Positions 11,811 to 26,180 of a stretch of DNA of 64,000 nucleotides are shown piece after piece. How positions within the stretch are numbered: the first letter of the stretch is position 1; each line of letters starts with the position of its first letter. The position numbers were made by a program, and so were the translations under genes. The DNA lies in assembly GCA_963971305.1 (NCBI GenBank), contig OZ020307.1, positions 55,115,702 to 55,179,701 on the forward strand, written 5' to 3'. Source of the stretch: Arcuatula senhousia. Lineage: Eukaryota; Mollusca; Bivalvia; Mytilida; Mytilidae. The notes under the pieces are model-generated. The model ran no database searches. It saw only the letters and a program-made list of their open reading frames with translations, and was not told the origin of the DNA.

Positions 11811-12680
11811 CAATTCTTCCGGAAGAATTGTAAGGTCTTTCCCTTTCCTAAAGTCATGCTGTTTAACGCCACATAACCATACAGGGGCGCTATATTACAG
11901 TAAAGTGTTAAAAAACGCTTGTGTTTAATAGAACTATCCTCATAGCGTTCGTTAACATATATTTTCATAATACAGGAATCAAACTTAAACATGCGGTGGG
12001 AACTGTTTTTCATCGACGAAAAAACTGGTTTTATGAATATCAAAACTTGTCAAATCAAAAATCAATGCTCAGTATTATAACATTTACATGGTTAACTAAA
12101 AAAAATAACGGTGCTATCCAAATTGAAAGGTAAAACTTGATAAAAATAATTGAATATTTCTTAAAGTAAAAAAATGCATAAGCAAGGATAGTAAGTAATT
12201 TTTTTCAGCTTTCATATGCGTCATTAAGAAATTTAAATATAAAGTAGAGAAGTAGTGATGATGGGACCATATACTGCCACAAAAAGTTATAATATAGAAA
12301 TCAATTCACACACATAAAAAATTAAATTGCTTATAACTTATGAGAAAAAAGTTGGGTTTAAAAATATTTAATTCTACGCATGCCGTGCTTAAGTGAGACC
12401 AAATATGTCCATTTAGATATTGAAAAATAAAAGTGTTGTTTTGAAGTTTCGTTTACCTCTTACCAGTGCAAACTATTAGGCTATGTGGTACTTTTTGCAT
12501 GAAGATGCTACTCACTAGACGACATTTTGTTGTGGTTAATATATTACTACAAAAAACATTATGCACAAGTAATAGAAAGTTAGAGGATAGACAGAGCCGT
12601 CTTTTTCAGAAGAAATAAAAAGTGTATCCTTACAGGCTTTTGCTTATTTTAGAAAAAAGCGCAATTTTGGGAACCGGGTA
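11811..12680 (+). mobile_element. 5' region of long element L1
   Basis: It opens with the perfect 20-nt palindrome CAATTCTTCCGGAAGAATTG (11811-11830), then TAAGGTCTTTCCCTTTCC. About 830 bp of otherwise non-tandem sequence follow, ending GGGAACCGGGTA (12669-12680), where array 1 begins. The 830-bp body is homologous to 30512-31382, and its last part to about 28150-28263. I see no convincing protein-coding gene in it. Confidence 0.7.
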
Positions 12681-15600
12681 ATTTTATACTAAAAAAGTCA
12701 AAGTTTAAAGGGGAATAACTCCTGTATTGGTCAATATATGATAATAAGAAATAGTGATGGCACAACACCAAGAGTCAGTCTTCCTATTTCAAAAGCATTT
12801 AACTTGGTATCATTTATGGTTTAGGAGGAGAAGCGTCAACAAACTTTTACGCAAAAAGGGAGATAACTTTTATACGCGAAAGGGTACGGTACCCAAGTGT
12901 TTTTTCTGAAACGACAAACATTGACCGATAAAGTATACTAAGTATCATTGCGACATGTCGCGTACTTCTCATAGTTGAAATTTGTCGTTTACGGCGGAAG
13001 AAAGAAAATAATAATCGGAAGAAATACAATAAGGTCTTCCCTTGGAAAGGGAAAGACCTTAAAAAAGAGGGCAGATGGGATTTTTTCTGGGTTTTCAGGG
13101 TTGATATCATCTAATTATGGTCAAATAAGGTGTATTTACCCAAAATTTACATTTTTTTGTCAAAAATGGCAAATTTCCAAATTTTCAAAAAAAGGGGGCG
13201 TGGCATATCAACTTGCTTATTTTTGAGATTTGAGGACTTATAATGATGGAAACTGATTGGAATAGTGAAAGTAAGTTGATTTGACCTTGAAAAATTCTTC
13301 AAGGTCATACAATGGCTTAGTACAGTGATGCGGTCTATTTTTCACAAAAATCCATGTCGCGACACCATTTTTTCACTTTTTTCCAAATTTTTTTTTGCGT
13401 TCAGCTGAAAAGACAATATCACATCATGTCATGCAAAAAAAAATGAAAAAAAGCCTAGATTTTGTTTGAGTTATTTCGCAATGAAAAAAGGCTCATTTTA
13501 TGAAAATTTACATATGATGACCTTGACCTTTGACCTTGACCCTATTTTGGTCCTTAGGGGTCACTGACCTTGTATATTAAGTTTCATTAAAATATCTTAA
13601 GATTTGTTGATTTTAGAATTTTATACTAAAAAAGTCAAAGTTTAAAGGGGAATAACTCCTGTATTGGTCAATATATGATAATAAGAAATAGTGATGGCAC
13701 AACACCAAGAGTCAGTCTTCCTATTTCAAAAGCATTTAACTTGGTATCATTTATGGTTTAGGAGGAGAAGCGTCAACAAACTTTTACGCAAAAAGGGAGA
13801 TAACTTTTATACGCGAAAGGGTACGGTACCCAAGTGTTTTTTCTGAAACGACAAACATTGACCGATAAAGTATACTAAGTATCATTGCGACATGTCGCGT
13901 ACTTCTCATAGTTGAAATTTGTCGTTTACGGCGGAAGAAAGAAAATAATAATCGGAAGAAATACAATAAGGTCTTCCCTTGGAAAGGGAAAGACCTTAAA
14001 AAAGAGGGCAGATGGGATTTTTTCTGGGTTTTCAGGGTTGATATCATCTAATTATGGTCAAATAAGGTGTATTTACCCAAAATTTACATTTTTTTGTCAA
14101 AAATGGCAAATTTCCAAATTTTCAAAAAAAGGGGGCGTGGCATATCAACTTGCTTATTTTTGAGATTTGAGGACTTATAATGATGGAAACTGATTGGAAT
14201 AGTGAAAGTAAGTTGATTTGACCTTGAAAAATTCTTCAAGGTCATACAATGGCTTAGTACAGTGATGCGGTCTATTTTTCACAAAAATCCATGTCGCGAC
14301 ACCATTTTTTCACTTTTTTCCAAATTTTTTTTTGCGTTCAGCTGAAAAGACAATATCACATCATGTCATGCAAAAAAAAATGAAAAAAAGCCTAGATTTT
14401 GTTTGAGTTATTTCGCAATGAAAAAAGGCTCATTTTATGAAAATTTACATATGATGACCTTGACCTTTGACCTTGACCCTATTTTGGTCCTTAGGGGTCA
14501 CTGACCTTGTATATTAAGTTTCATTAAAATATCTTAAGATTTGTTGATTTTAGAATTTTATACTAAAAAAGTCAAAGTTTAAAGGGGAATAACTCCTGTA
14601 TTGGTCAATATATGATAATAAGAAATAGTGATGGCACAACACCAAGAGTCAGTCTTCCTATTTCAAAAGCATTTAACTTGGTATCATTTATGGTTTAGGA
14701 GGAGAAGCGTCAACAAACTTTTACGCAAAAAGGGAGATAACTTTTATACGCGAAAGGGTACGGTACCCAAGTGTTTTTTCTGAAACGACAAACATTGACC
14801 GATAAAGTATACTAAGTATCATTGCGACATGTCGCGTACTTCTCATAGTTGAAATTTGTCGTTTACGGCGGAAGAAAGAAAATAATAATCGGAAGAAATA
14901 CAATAAGGTCTTCCCTTGGAAAGGGAAAGACCTTAAAAAAGAGGGCAGATGGGATTTTTTCTGGGTTTTCAGGGTTGATATCATCTAATTATGGTCAAAT
15001 AAGGTGTATTTACCCAAAATTTACATTTTTTTGTCAAAAATGGCAAATTTCCAAATTTTCAAAAAAAGGGGGCGTGGCATATCAACTTGCTTATTTTTGA
15101 GATTTGAGGACTTATAATGATGGAAACTGATTGGAATAGTGAAAGTAAGTTGATTTGACCTTGAAAAATTCTTCAAGGTCATACAATGGCTTAGTACAGT
15201 GATGCGGTCTATTTTTCACAAAAATCCATGTCGCGACACCATTTTTTCACTTTTTTCCAAATTTTTTTTTGCGTTCAGCTGAAAAGACAATATCACATCA
15301 TGTCATGCAAAAAAAAATGAAAAAAAGCCTAGATTTTGTTTGAGTTATTTCGCAATGAAAAAAGGCTCATTTTATGAAAATTTACATATGATGACCTTGA
15401 CCTTTGACCTTGACCCTATTTTGGTCCTTAGGGGTCACTGACCTTGTATATTAAGTTTCATTAAAATATCTTAAGATTTGTTGATTTTAGAATTTTATAC
15501 TAAAAAAGTCAAAGTTTAAAGGGGAATAACTCCTGTATTGGTCAATATATGATAATAAGAAATAGTGATGGCACAACACCAAGAGTCAGTCTTCCTATTT

Positions 15601-18600
15601 CAAAAGCATTTAACTTGGTATCATTTATGGTTTAGGAGGAGAAGCGTCAACAAACTTTTACGCAAAAAGGGAGATAACTTTTATACGCGAAAGGGTACGG
15701 TACCCAAGTGTTTTTTCTGAAACGACAAACATTGACCGATAAAGTATACTAAGTATCATTGCGACATGTCGCGTACTTCTCATAGTTGAAATTTGTCGTT
15801 TACGGCGGAAGAAAGAAAATAATAATCGGAAGAAATACAATAAGGTCTTCCCTTGGAAAGGGAAAGACCTTAAAAAAGAGGGCAGATGGGATTTTTTCTG
15901 GGTTTTCAGGGTTGATATCATCTAATTATGGTCAAATAAGGTGTATTTACCCAAAATTTACATTTTTTTGTCAAAAATGGCAAATTTCCAAATTTTCAAA
16001 AAAAGGGGGCGTGGCATATCAACTTGCTTATTTTTGAGATTTGAGGACTTATAATGATGGAAACTGATTGGAATAGTGAAAGTAAGTTGATTTGACCTTG
16101 AAAAATTCTTCAAGGTCATACAATGGCTTAGTACAGTGATGCGGTCTATTTTTCACAAAAATCCATGTCGCGACACCATTTTTTCACTTTTTTCCAAATT
16201 TTTTTTTGCGTTCAGCTGAAAAGACAATATCACATCATGTCATGCAAAAAAAAATGAAAAAAAGCCTAGATTTTGTTTGAGTTATTTCGCAATGAAAAAA
16301 GGCTCATTTTATGAAAATTTACATATGATGACCTTGACCTTTGACCTTGACCCTATTTTGGTCCTTAGGGGTCACTGACCTTGTATATTAAGTTTCATTA
16401 AAATATCTTAAGATTTGTTGATTTTAGAATTTTATACTAAAAAAGTCAAAGTTTAAAGGGGAATAACTCCTGTATTGGTCAATATATGATAATAAGAAAT
16501 AGTGATGGCACAACACCAAGAGTCAGTCTTCCTATTTCAAAAGCATTTAACTTGGTATCATTTATGGTTTAGGAGGAGAAGCGTCAACAAACTTTTACGC
16601 AAAAAGGGAGATAACTTTTATACGCGAAAGGGTACGGTACCCAAGTGTTTTTTCTGAAACGACAAACATTGACCGATAAAGTATACTAAGTATCATTGCG
16701 ACATGTCGCGTACTTCTCATAGTTGAAATTTGTCGTTTACGGCGGAAGAAAGAAAATAATAATCGGAAGAAATACAATAAGGTCTTCCCTTGGAAAGGGA
16801 AAGACCTTAAAAAAGAGGGCAGATGGGATTTTTTCTGGGTTTTCAGGGTTGATATCATCTAATTATGGTCAAATAAGGTGTATTTACCCAAAATTTACAT
16901 TTTTTTGTCAAAAATGGCAAATTTCCAAATTTTCAAAAAAAGGGGGCGTGGCATATCAACTTGCTTATTTTTGAGATTTGAGGACTTATAATGATGGAAA
17001 CTGATTGGAATAGTGAAAGTAAGTTGATTTGACCTTGAAAAATTCTTCAAGGTCATACAATGGCTTAGTACAGTGATGCGGTCTATTTTTCACAAAAATC
17101 CATGTCGCGACACCATTTTTTCACTTTTTTCCAAATTTTTTTTTGCGTTCAGCTGAAAAGACAATATCACATCATGTCATGCAAAAAAAAATGAAAAAAA
17201 GCCTAGATTTTGTTTGAGTTATTTCGCAATGAAAAAAGGCTCATTTTATGAAAATTTACATATGATGACCTTGACCTTTGACCTTGACCCTATTTTGGTC
17301 CTTAGGGGTCACTGACCTTGTATATTAAGTTTCATTAAAATATCTTAAGATTTGTTGATTTTAGAATTTTATACTAAAAAAGTCAAAGTTTAAAGGGGAA
17401 TAACTCCTGTATTGGTCAATATATGATAATAAGAAATAGTGATGGCACAACACCAAGAGTCAGTCTTCCTATTTCAAAAGCATTTAACTTGGTATCATTT
17501 ATGGTTTAGGAGGAGAAGCGTCAACAAACTTTTACGCAAAAAGGGAGATAACTTTTATACGCGAAAGGGTACGGTACCCAAGTGTTTTTTCTGAAACGAC
17601 AAACATTGACCGATAAAGTATACTAAGTATCATTGCGACATGTCGCGTACTTCTCATAGTTGAAATTTGTCGTTTACGGCGGAAGAAAGAAAATAATAAT
17701 CGGAAGAAATACAATAAGGTCTTCCCTTGGAAAGGGAAAGACCTTAAAAAAGAGGGCAGATGGGATTTTTTCTGGGTTTTCAGGGTTGATATCATCTAAT
17801 TATGGTCAAATAAGGTGTATTTACCCAAAATTTACATTTTTTTGTCAAAAATGGCAAATTTCCAAATTTTCAAAAAAAGGGGGCGTGGCATATCAACTTG
17901 CTTATTTTTGAGATTTGAGGACTTATAATGATGGAAACTGATTGGAATAGTGAAAGTAAGTTGATTTGACCTTGAAAAATTCTTCAAGGTCATACAATGG
18001 CTTAGTACAGTGATGCGGTCTATTTTTCACAAAAATCCATGTCGCGACACCATTTTTTCACTTTTTTCCAAATTTTTTTTTGCGTTCAGCTGAAAAGACA
18101 ATATCACATCATGTCATGCAAAAAAAAATGAAAAAAAGCCTAGATTTTGTTTGAGTTATTTCGCAATGAAAAAAGGCTCATTTTATGAAAATTTACATAT
18201 GATGACCTTGACCTTTGACCTTGACCCTATTTTGGTCCTTAGGGGTCACTGACCTTGTATATTAAGTTTCATTAAAATATCTTAAGATTTGTTGATTTTA
18301 GAATTTTATACTAAAAAAGTCAAAGTTTAAAGGGGAATAACTCCTGTATTGGTCAATATATGATAATAAGAAATAGTGATGGCACAACACCAAGAGTCAG
18401 TCTTCCTATTTCAAAAGCATTTAACTTGGTATCATTTATGGTTTAGGAGGAGAAGCGTCAACAAACTTTTACGCAAAAAGGGAGATAACTTTTATACGCG
18501 AAAGGGTACGGTACCCAAGTGTTTTTTCTGAAACGACAAACATTGACCGATAAAGTATACTAAGTATCATTGCGACATGTCGCGTACTTCTCATAGTTGA

Positions 18601-21600
18601 AATTTGTCGTTTACGGCGGAAGAAAGAAAATAATAATCGGAAGAAATACAATAAGGTCTTCCCTTGGAAAGGGAAAGACCTTAAAAAAGAGGGCAGATGG
18701 GATTTTTTCTGGGTTTTCAGGGTTGATATCATCTAATTATGGTCAAATAAGGTGTATTTACCCAAAATTTACATTTTTTTGTCAAAAATGGCAAATTTCC
18801 AAATTTTCAAAAAAAGGGGGCGTGGCATATCAACTTGCTTATTTTTGAGATTTGAGGACTTATAATGATGGAAACTGATTGGAATAGTGAAAGTAAGTTG
18901 ATTTGACCTTGAAAAATTCTTCAAGGTCATACAATGGCTTAGTACAGTGATGCGGTCTATTTTTCACAAAAATCCATGTCGCGACACCATTTTTTCACTT
19001 TTTTCCAAATTTTTTTTTGCGTTCAGCTGAAAAGACAATATCACATCATGTCATGCAAAAAAAAATGAAAAAAAGCCTAGATTTTGTTTGAGTTATTTCG
19101 CAATGAAAAAAGGCTCATTTTATGAAAATTTACATATGATGACCTTGACCTTTGACCTTGACCCTATTTTGGTCCTTAGGGGTCACTGACCTTGTATATT
19201 AAGTTTCATTAAAATATCTTAAGATTTGTTGATTTTAGAATTTTATACTAAAAAAGTCAAAGTTTAAAGGGGAATAACTCCTGTATTGGTCAATATATGA
19301 TAATAAGAAATAGTGATGGCACAACACCAAGAGTCAGTCTTCCTATTTCAAAAGCATTTAACTTGGTATCATTTATGGTTTAGGAGGAGAAGCGTCAACA
19401 AACTTTTACGCAAAAAGGGAGATAACTTTTATACGCGAAAGGGTACGGTACCCAAGTGTTTTTTCTGAAACGACAAACATTGACCGATAAAGTATACTAA
19501 GTATCATTGCGACATGTCGCGTACTTCTCATAGTTGAAATTTGTCGTTTACGGCGGAAGAAAGAAAATAATAATCGGAAGAAATACAATAAGGTCTTCCC
19601 TTGGAAAGGGAAAGACCTTAAAAAAGAGGGCAGATGGGATTTTTTCTGGGTTTTCAGGGTTGATATCATCTAATTATGGTCAAATAAGGTGTATTTACCC
19701 AAAATTTACATTTTTTTGTCAAAAATGGCAAATTTCCAAATTTTCAAAAAAAGGGGGCGTGGCATATCAACTTGCTTATTTTTGAGATTTGAGGACTTAT
19801 AATGATGGAAACTGATTGGAATAGTGAAAGTAAGTTGATTTGACCTTGAAAAATTCTTCAAGGTCATACAATGGCTTAGTACAGTGATGCGGTCTATTTT
19901 TCACAAAAATCCATGTCGCGACACCATTTTTTCACTTTTTTCCAAATTTTTTTTTGCGTTCAGCTGAAAAGACAATATCACATCATGTCATGCAAAAAAA
20001 AATGAAAAAAAGCCTAGATTTTGTTTGAGTTATTTCGCAATGAAAAAAGGCTCATTTTATGAAAATTTACATATGATGACCTTGACCTTTGACCTTGACC
20101 CTATTTTGGTCCTTAGGGGTCACTGACCTTGTATATTAAGTTTCATTAAAATATCTTAAGATTTGTTGATTTTAGAATTTTATACTAAAAAAGTCAAAGT
20201 TTAAAGGGGAATAACTCCTGTATTGGTCAATATATGATAATAAGAAATAGTGATGGCACAACACCAAGAGTCAGTCTTCCTATTTCAAAAGCATTTAACT
20301 TGGTATCATTTATGGTTTAGGAGGAGAAGCGTCAACAAACTTTTACGCAAAAAGGGAGATAACTTTTATACGCGAAAGGGTACGGTACCCAAGTGTTTTT
20401 TCTGAAACGACAAACATTGACCGATAAAGTATACTAAGTATCATTGCGACATGTCGCGTACTTCTCATAGTTGAAATTTGTCGTTTACGGCGGAAGAAAG
20501 AAAATAATAATCGGAAGAAATACAATAAGGTCTTCCCTTGGAAAGGGAAAGACCTTAAAAAAGAGGGCAGATGGGATTTTTTCTGGGTTTTCAGGGTTGA
20601 TATCATCTAATTATGGTCAAATAAGGTGTATTTACCCAAAATTTACATTTTTTTGTCAAAAATGGCAAATTTCCAAATTTTCAAAAAAAGGGGGCGTGGC
20701 ATATCAACTTGCTTATTTTTGAGATTTGAGGACTTATAATGATGGAAACTGATTGGAATAGTGAAAGTAAGTTGATTTGACCTTGAAAAATTCTTCAAGG
20801 TCATACAATGGCTTAGTACAGTGATGCGGTCTATTTTTCACAAAAATCCATGTCGCGACACCATTTTTTCACTTTTTTCCAAATTTTTTTTTGCGTTCAG
20901 CTGAAAAGACAATATCACATCATGTCATGCAAAAAAAAATGAAAAAAAGCCTAGATTTTGTTTGAGTTATTTCGCAATGAAAAAAGGCTCATTTTATGAA
21001 AATTTACATATGATGACCTTGACCTTTGACCTTGACCCTATTTTGGTCCTTAGGGGTCACTGACCTTGTATATTAAGTTTCATTAAAATATCTTAAGATT
21101 TGTTGATTTTAGAATTTTATACTAAAAAAGTCAAAGTTTAAAGGGGAATAACTCCTGTATTGGTCAATATATGATAATAAGAAATAGTGATGGCACAACA
21201 CCAAGAGTCAGTCTTCCTATTTCAAAAGCATTTAACTTGGTATCATTTATGGTTTAGGAGGAGAAGCGTCAACAAACTTTTACGCAAAAAGGGAGATAAC
21301 TTTTATACGCGAAAGGGTACGGTACCCAAGTGTTTTTTCTGAAACGACAAACATTGACCGATAAAGTATACTAAGTATCATTGCGACATGTCGCGTACTT
21401 CTCATAGTTGAAATTTGTCGTTTACGGCGGAAGAAAGAAAATAATAATCGGAAGAAATACAATAAGGTCTTCCCTTGGAAAGGGAAAGACCTTAAAAAAG
21501 AGGGCAGATGGGATTTTTTCTGGGTTTTCAGGGTTGATATCATCTAATTATGGTCAAATAAGGTGTATTTACCCAAAATTTACATTTTTTTGTCAAAAAT

Positions 21601-24600
21601 GGCAAATTTCCAAATTTTCAAAAAAAGGGGGCGTGGCATATCAACTTGCTTATTTTTGAGATTTGAGGACTTATAATGATGGAAACTGATTGGAATAGTG
21701 AAAGTAAGTTGATTTGACCTTGAAAAATTCTTCAAGGTCATACAATGGCTTAGTACAGTGATGCGGTCTATTTTTCACAAAAATCCATGTCGCGACACCA
21801 TTTTTTCACTTTTTTCCAAATTTTTTTTTGCGTTCAGCTGAAAAGACAATATCACATCATGTCATGCAAAAAAAAATGAAAAAAAGCCTAGATTTTGTTT
21901 GAGTTATTTCGCAATGAAAAAAGGCTCATTTTATGAAAATTTACATATGATGACCTTGACCTTTGACCTTGACCCTATTTTGGTCCTTAGGGGTCACTGA
22001 CCTTGTATATTAAGTTTCATTAAAATATCTTAAGATTTGTTGATTTTAGAATTTTATACTAAAAAAGTCAAAGTTTAAAGGGGAATAACTCCTGTATTGG
22101 TCAATATATGATAATAAGAAATAGTGATGGCACAACACCAAGAGTCAGTCTTCCTATTTCAAAAGCATTTAACTTGGTATCATTTATGGTTTAGGAGGAG
22201 AAGCGTCAACAAACTTTTACGCAAAAAGGGAGATAACTTTTATACGCGAAAGGGTACGGTACCCAAGTGTTTTTTCTGAAACGACAAACATTGACCGATA
22301 AAGTATACTAAGTATCATTGCGACATGTCGCGTACTTCTCATAGTTGAAATTTGTCGTTTACGGCGGAAGAAAGAAAATAATAATCGGAAGAAATACAAT
22401 AAGGTCTTCCCTTGGAAAGGGAAAGACCTTAAAAAAGAGGGCAGATGGGATTTTTTCTGGGTTTTCAGGGTTGATATCATCTAATTATGGTCAAATAAGG
22501 TGTATTTACCCAAAATTTACATTTTTTTGTCAAAAATGGCAAATTTCCAAATTTTCAAAAAAAGGGGGCGTGGCATATCAACTTGCTTATTTTTGAGATT
22601 TGAGGACTTATAATGATGGAAACTGATTGGAATAGTGAAAGTAAGTTGATTTGACCTTGAAAAATTCTTCAAGGTCATACAATGGCTTAGTACAGTGATG
22701 CGGTCTATTTTTCACAAAAATCCATGTCGCGACACCATTTTTTCACTTTTTTCCAAATTTTTTTTTGCGTTCAGCTGAAAAGACAATATCACATCATGTC
22801 ATGCAAAAAAAAATGAAAAAAAGCCTAGATTTTGTTTGAGTTATTTCGCAATGAAAAAAGGCTCATTTTATGAAAATTTACATATGATGACCTTGACCTT
22901 TGACCTTGACCCTATTTTGGTCCTTAGGGGTCACTGACCTTGTATATTAAGTTTCATTAAAATATCTTAAGATTTGTTGATTTTAGAATTTTATACTAAA
23001 AAAGTCAAAGTTTAAAGGGGAATAACTCCTGTATTGGTCAATATATGATAATAAGAAATAGTGATGGCACAACACCAAGAGTCAGTCTTCCTATTTCAAA
23101 AGCATTTAACTTGGTATCATTTATGGTTTAGGAGGAGAAGCGTCAACAAACTTTTTCGCAAAAAGGGAGATAACTTTTATACGCGAAAGGGTACGGTACC
23201 CAAGTGTTTTTTCTGAAACGACAAACATTGACCGATAAAGTATACTAAGTATCATTGCGACATGTCGCGTACTTCTCATAGTTGAAATTTGTCGTTTACG
23301 GCGGAAGAAAGAAAATAATAATCGGAAGAAATACAATAAGGTCTTCCCTTGGAAAGGGAAAGACCTTAAAAAAGAGGGCAGATGGGATTTTTTCTGGGTT
23401 TTCAGGGTTGATATCATCTAATTATGGTCAAATAAGGTGTATTTACCCAAAATTTACATTTTTTTGTCAAAAATGGCAAATTTCCAAATTTTCAAAAAAA
23501 GGGGGCGTGGCATATCAACTTGCTTATTTTTGAGATTTGAGGACTTATAATGATGGAAACTGATTGGAATAGTGAAAGTAAGTTGATTTGACCTTGAAAA
23601 ATTCTTCAAGGTCATACAATGGCTTAGTACAGTGATGCGGTCTATTTTTCACAAAAATCCATGTCGCGACACCATTTTTTCACTTTTTTCCAAATTTTTT
23701 TTTGCGTTCAGCTGAAAAGACAATATCACATCATGTCATGCAAAAAAAAATGAAAAAAAGCCTAGATTTTGTTTGAGTTATTTCGCAATGAAAAAAGGCT
23801 CATTTTATGAAAATTTACATATGATGACCTTGACCTTTGACCTTGACCCTATTTTGGTCCTTAGGGGTCACTGACCTTGTATATTAAGTTTCATTAAAAT
23901 ATCTTAAGATTTGTTGATTTTAGAATTTTATACTAAAAAAGTCAAAGTTTAAAGGGGAATAACTCCTGTATTGGTCAATATATGATAATAAGAAATAGTG
24001 ATGGCACAACACCAAGAGTCAGTCTTCCTATTTCAAAAGCATTTAACTTGGTATCATTTATGGTTTAGGAGGAGAAGCGTCAACAAACTTTTACGCAAAA
24101 AGGGAGATAACTTTTATACGCGAAAGGGTACGGTACCCAAGTGTTTTTTCTGAAACGACAAACATTGACCGATAAAGTATACTAAGTATCATTGCGACAT
24201 GTCGCGTACTTCTCATAGTTGAAATTTGTCGTTTACGACGGAAGAAAGAAAATAATAATCGGAAGAAATACAATAAGGTCTTCCCTTGGAAAGGGAAAGA
24301 CCTTAAAAAAGAGGGCAGATGGGATTTTTTCTGGGTTTTCAGGGTTGATATCATCTAATTATGGTCAAATAAGGTGTATTTACCCAAAATTTACATTTTT
24401 TTGTCAAAAATGGCAAATTTCCAAATTTTCAAAAAAAGGGGGCGTGGCATATCAACTTGCTTATTTTTGAGATTTGAGGACTTATAATGATGGAAACTGA
24501 TTGGAATAGTGAAAGTAAGTTGATTTGACCTTGAAAAATTCTTCAAGGTCATACAATGGCTTAGTACAGTGATGCGGTCTATTTTTCACAAAAATCCATG

Positions 24601-26180
24601 TCGCGACACCATTTTTTCACTTTTTTCCAAATTTTTTTTTGCGTTCAGCTGAAAAGACAATATCACATCATGTCATGCAAAAAAAAATGAAAAAAAGCCT
24701 AGATTTTGTTTGAGTTATTTCGCAATGAAAAAAGGCTCATTTTATGAAAATTTACATATGATGACCTTGACCTTTGACCTTGACCCTATTTTGGTCCTTA
24801 GGGGTCACTGACCTTGTATATTAAGTTTCATTAAAATATCTTAAGATTTGTTGATTTTAGAATTTTATACTAAAAAAGTCAAAGTTTAAAGGGGAATAAC
24901 TCCTGTATTGGTCAATATATGATAATAAGAAATAGTGATGGCACAACACCAAGAGTCAGTCTTCCTATTTCAAAAGCATTTAACTTGGTATCATTTATGG
25001 TTTAGGAGGAGAAGCGTCAACAAACTTTTACGCAAAAAGGGAGATAACTTTTATACGCGAAAGGGTACGGTACCCAAGTGTTTTTTCTGAAACGACAAAC
25101 ATTGACCGATAAAGTATACTAAGTATCATTGCGACATGTCGCGTACTTCTCATAGTTGAAATTTGTCGTTTACGGCGGAAGAAAGAAAATAATAATCGGA
25201 AGAAATACAATAAGGTCTTCCCTTGGAAAGGGAAAGACCTTAAAAAAGAGGGCAGATGGGATTTTTTCTGGGTTTTCAGGGTTGATATCATCTAATTATG
25301 GTCAAATAAGGTGTATTTACCCAAAATTTACATTTTTTTGTCAAAAATGGCAAATTTCCAAATTTTCAAAAAAAGGGGGCGTGGCATATCAACTTGCTTA
25401 TTTTTGAGATTTGAGGACTTATAATGATGGAAACTGATTGGAATAGTGAAAGTAAGTTGATTTGACCTTGAAAAATTCTTCAAGGTCATACAATGGCTTA
25501 GTACAGTGATGCGGTCTATTTTTCACAAAAATCCATGTCGCGACACCATTTTTTCACTTTTTTCCAAATTTTTTTTTGCGTTCAGCTGAAAAGACAATAT
25601 CACATCATGTCATGCAAAAAAAAATGAAAAAAAGCCTAGATTTTGTTTGAGTTATTTCGCAATGAAAAAAGGCTCATTTTATGAAAATTTACATATGATG
25701 ACCTTGACCTTTGACCTTGACCCTATTTTGGTCCTTAGGGGTCACTGACCTTGTATATTAAGTTTCATTAAAATATCTTAAGATTTGTTGATTTTAGAAT
25801 TTTATACTAAAAAAGTCAAAGTTTAAAGGGGAATAACTCCTGTATTGGTCAATATATGATAATAAGAAATAGTGATGGCACAACACCAAGAGTCAGTCTT
25901 CCTATTTCAAAAGCATTTAACTTGGTATCATTTATGGTTTAGGAGGAGAAGCGTCAACAAACTTTTACGCAAAAAGGGAGATAACTTTTATACGCGAAAG
26001 GGTACGGTACCCAAGTGTTTTTTCTGAAACGACAAACATTGACCGATAAAGTATACTAAGTATCATTGCGACATGTCGCGTACTTCTCATAGTTGAAATT
26101 TGTCGTTTACGGCGGAAGAAAGAAAATAATAATCGGAAGAAATACAATAAGGTCTTCCCTTGGAAAGGGAAAGACCTTAA
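12681..26180 (+). repeat. Tandem array 1: 937-bp monomer, ~14.4 copies
   Basis: Landmarks recur every 937 bases (the same minus-strand frame starts at 12847, 13784, 14721 and so on to 25965, fourteen equal steps). Copies are nearly identical; I noticed only isolated private changes, such as one near 23153 and one near 24237. Each monomer runs from AAAAAAGAGGGCAG to GGCGGAAGAAAGAAAATAATAAT, a 15-nt tag and an AAGGTCTTCCC...GGGAAAGACCTT hairpin. It also holds the palindromes GGGTACGGTACCC, GCGACATGTCGC and TGTCGCGACA. The first monomer is partial, starting at ATTTTATACTAAAA. I treat the array as noncoding satellite-like DNA. Confidence 0.95.

Noticed and set aside
12847..26147. Repeated 87-aa minus-strand and 83-aa plus-strand frames in every array-1 monomer, and 65-aa minus-strand frames in array 3
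   Set aside because: They recur because the monomers are near-identical. The frames are on opposite strands, cross the junction hairpin, are not maintained in the A and C subtypes, and are broken by single-base homopolymer changes.
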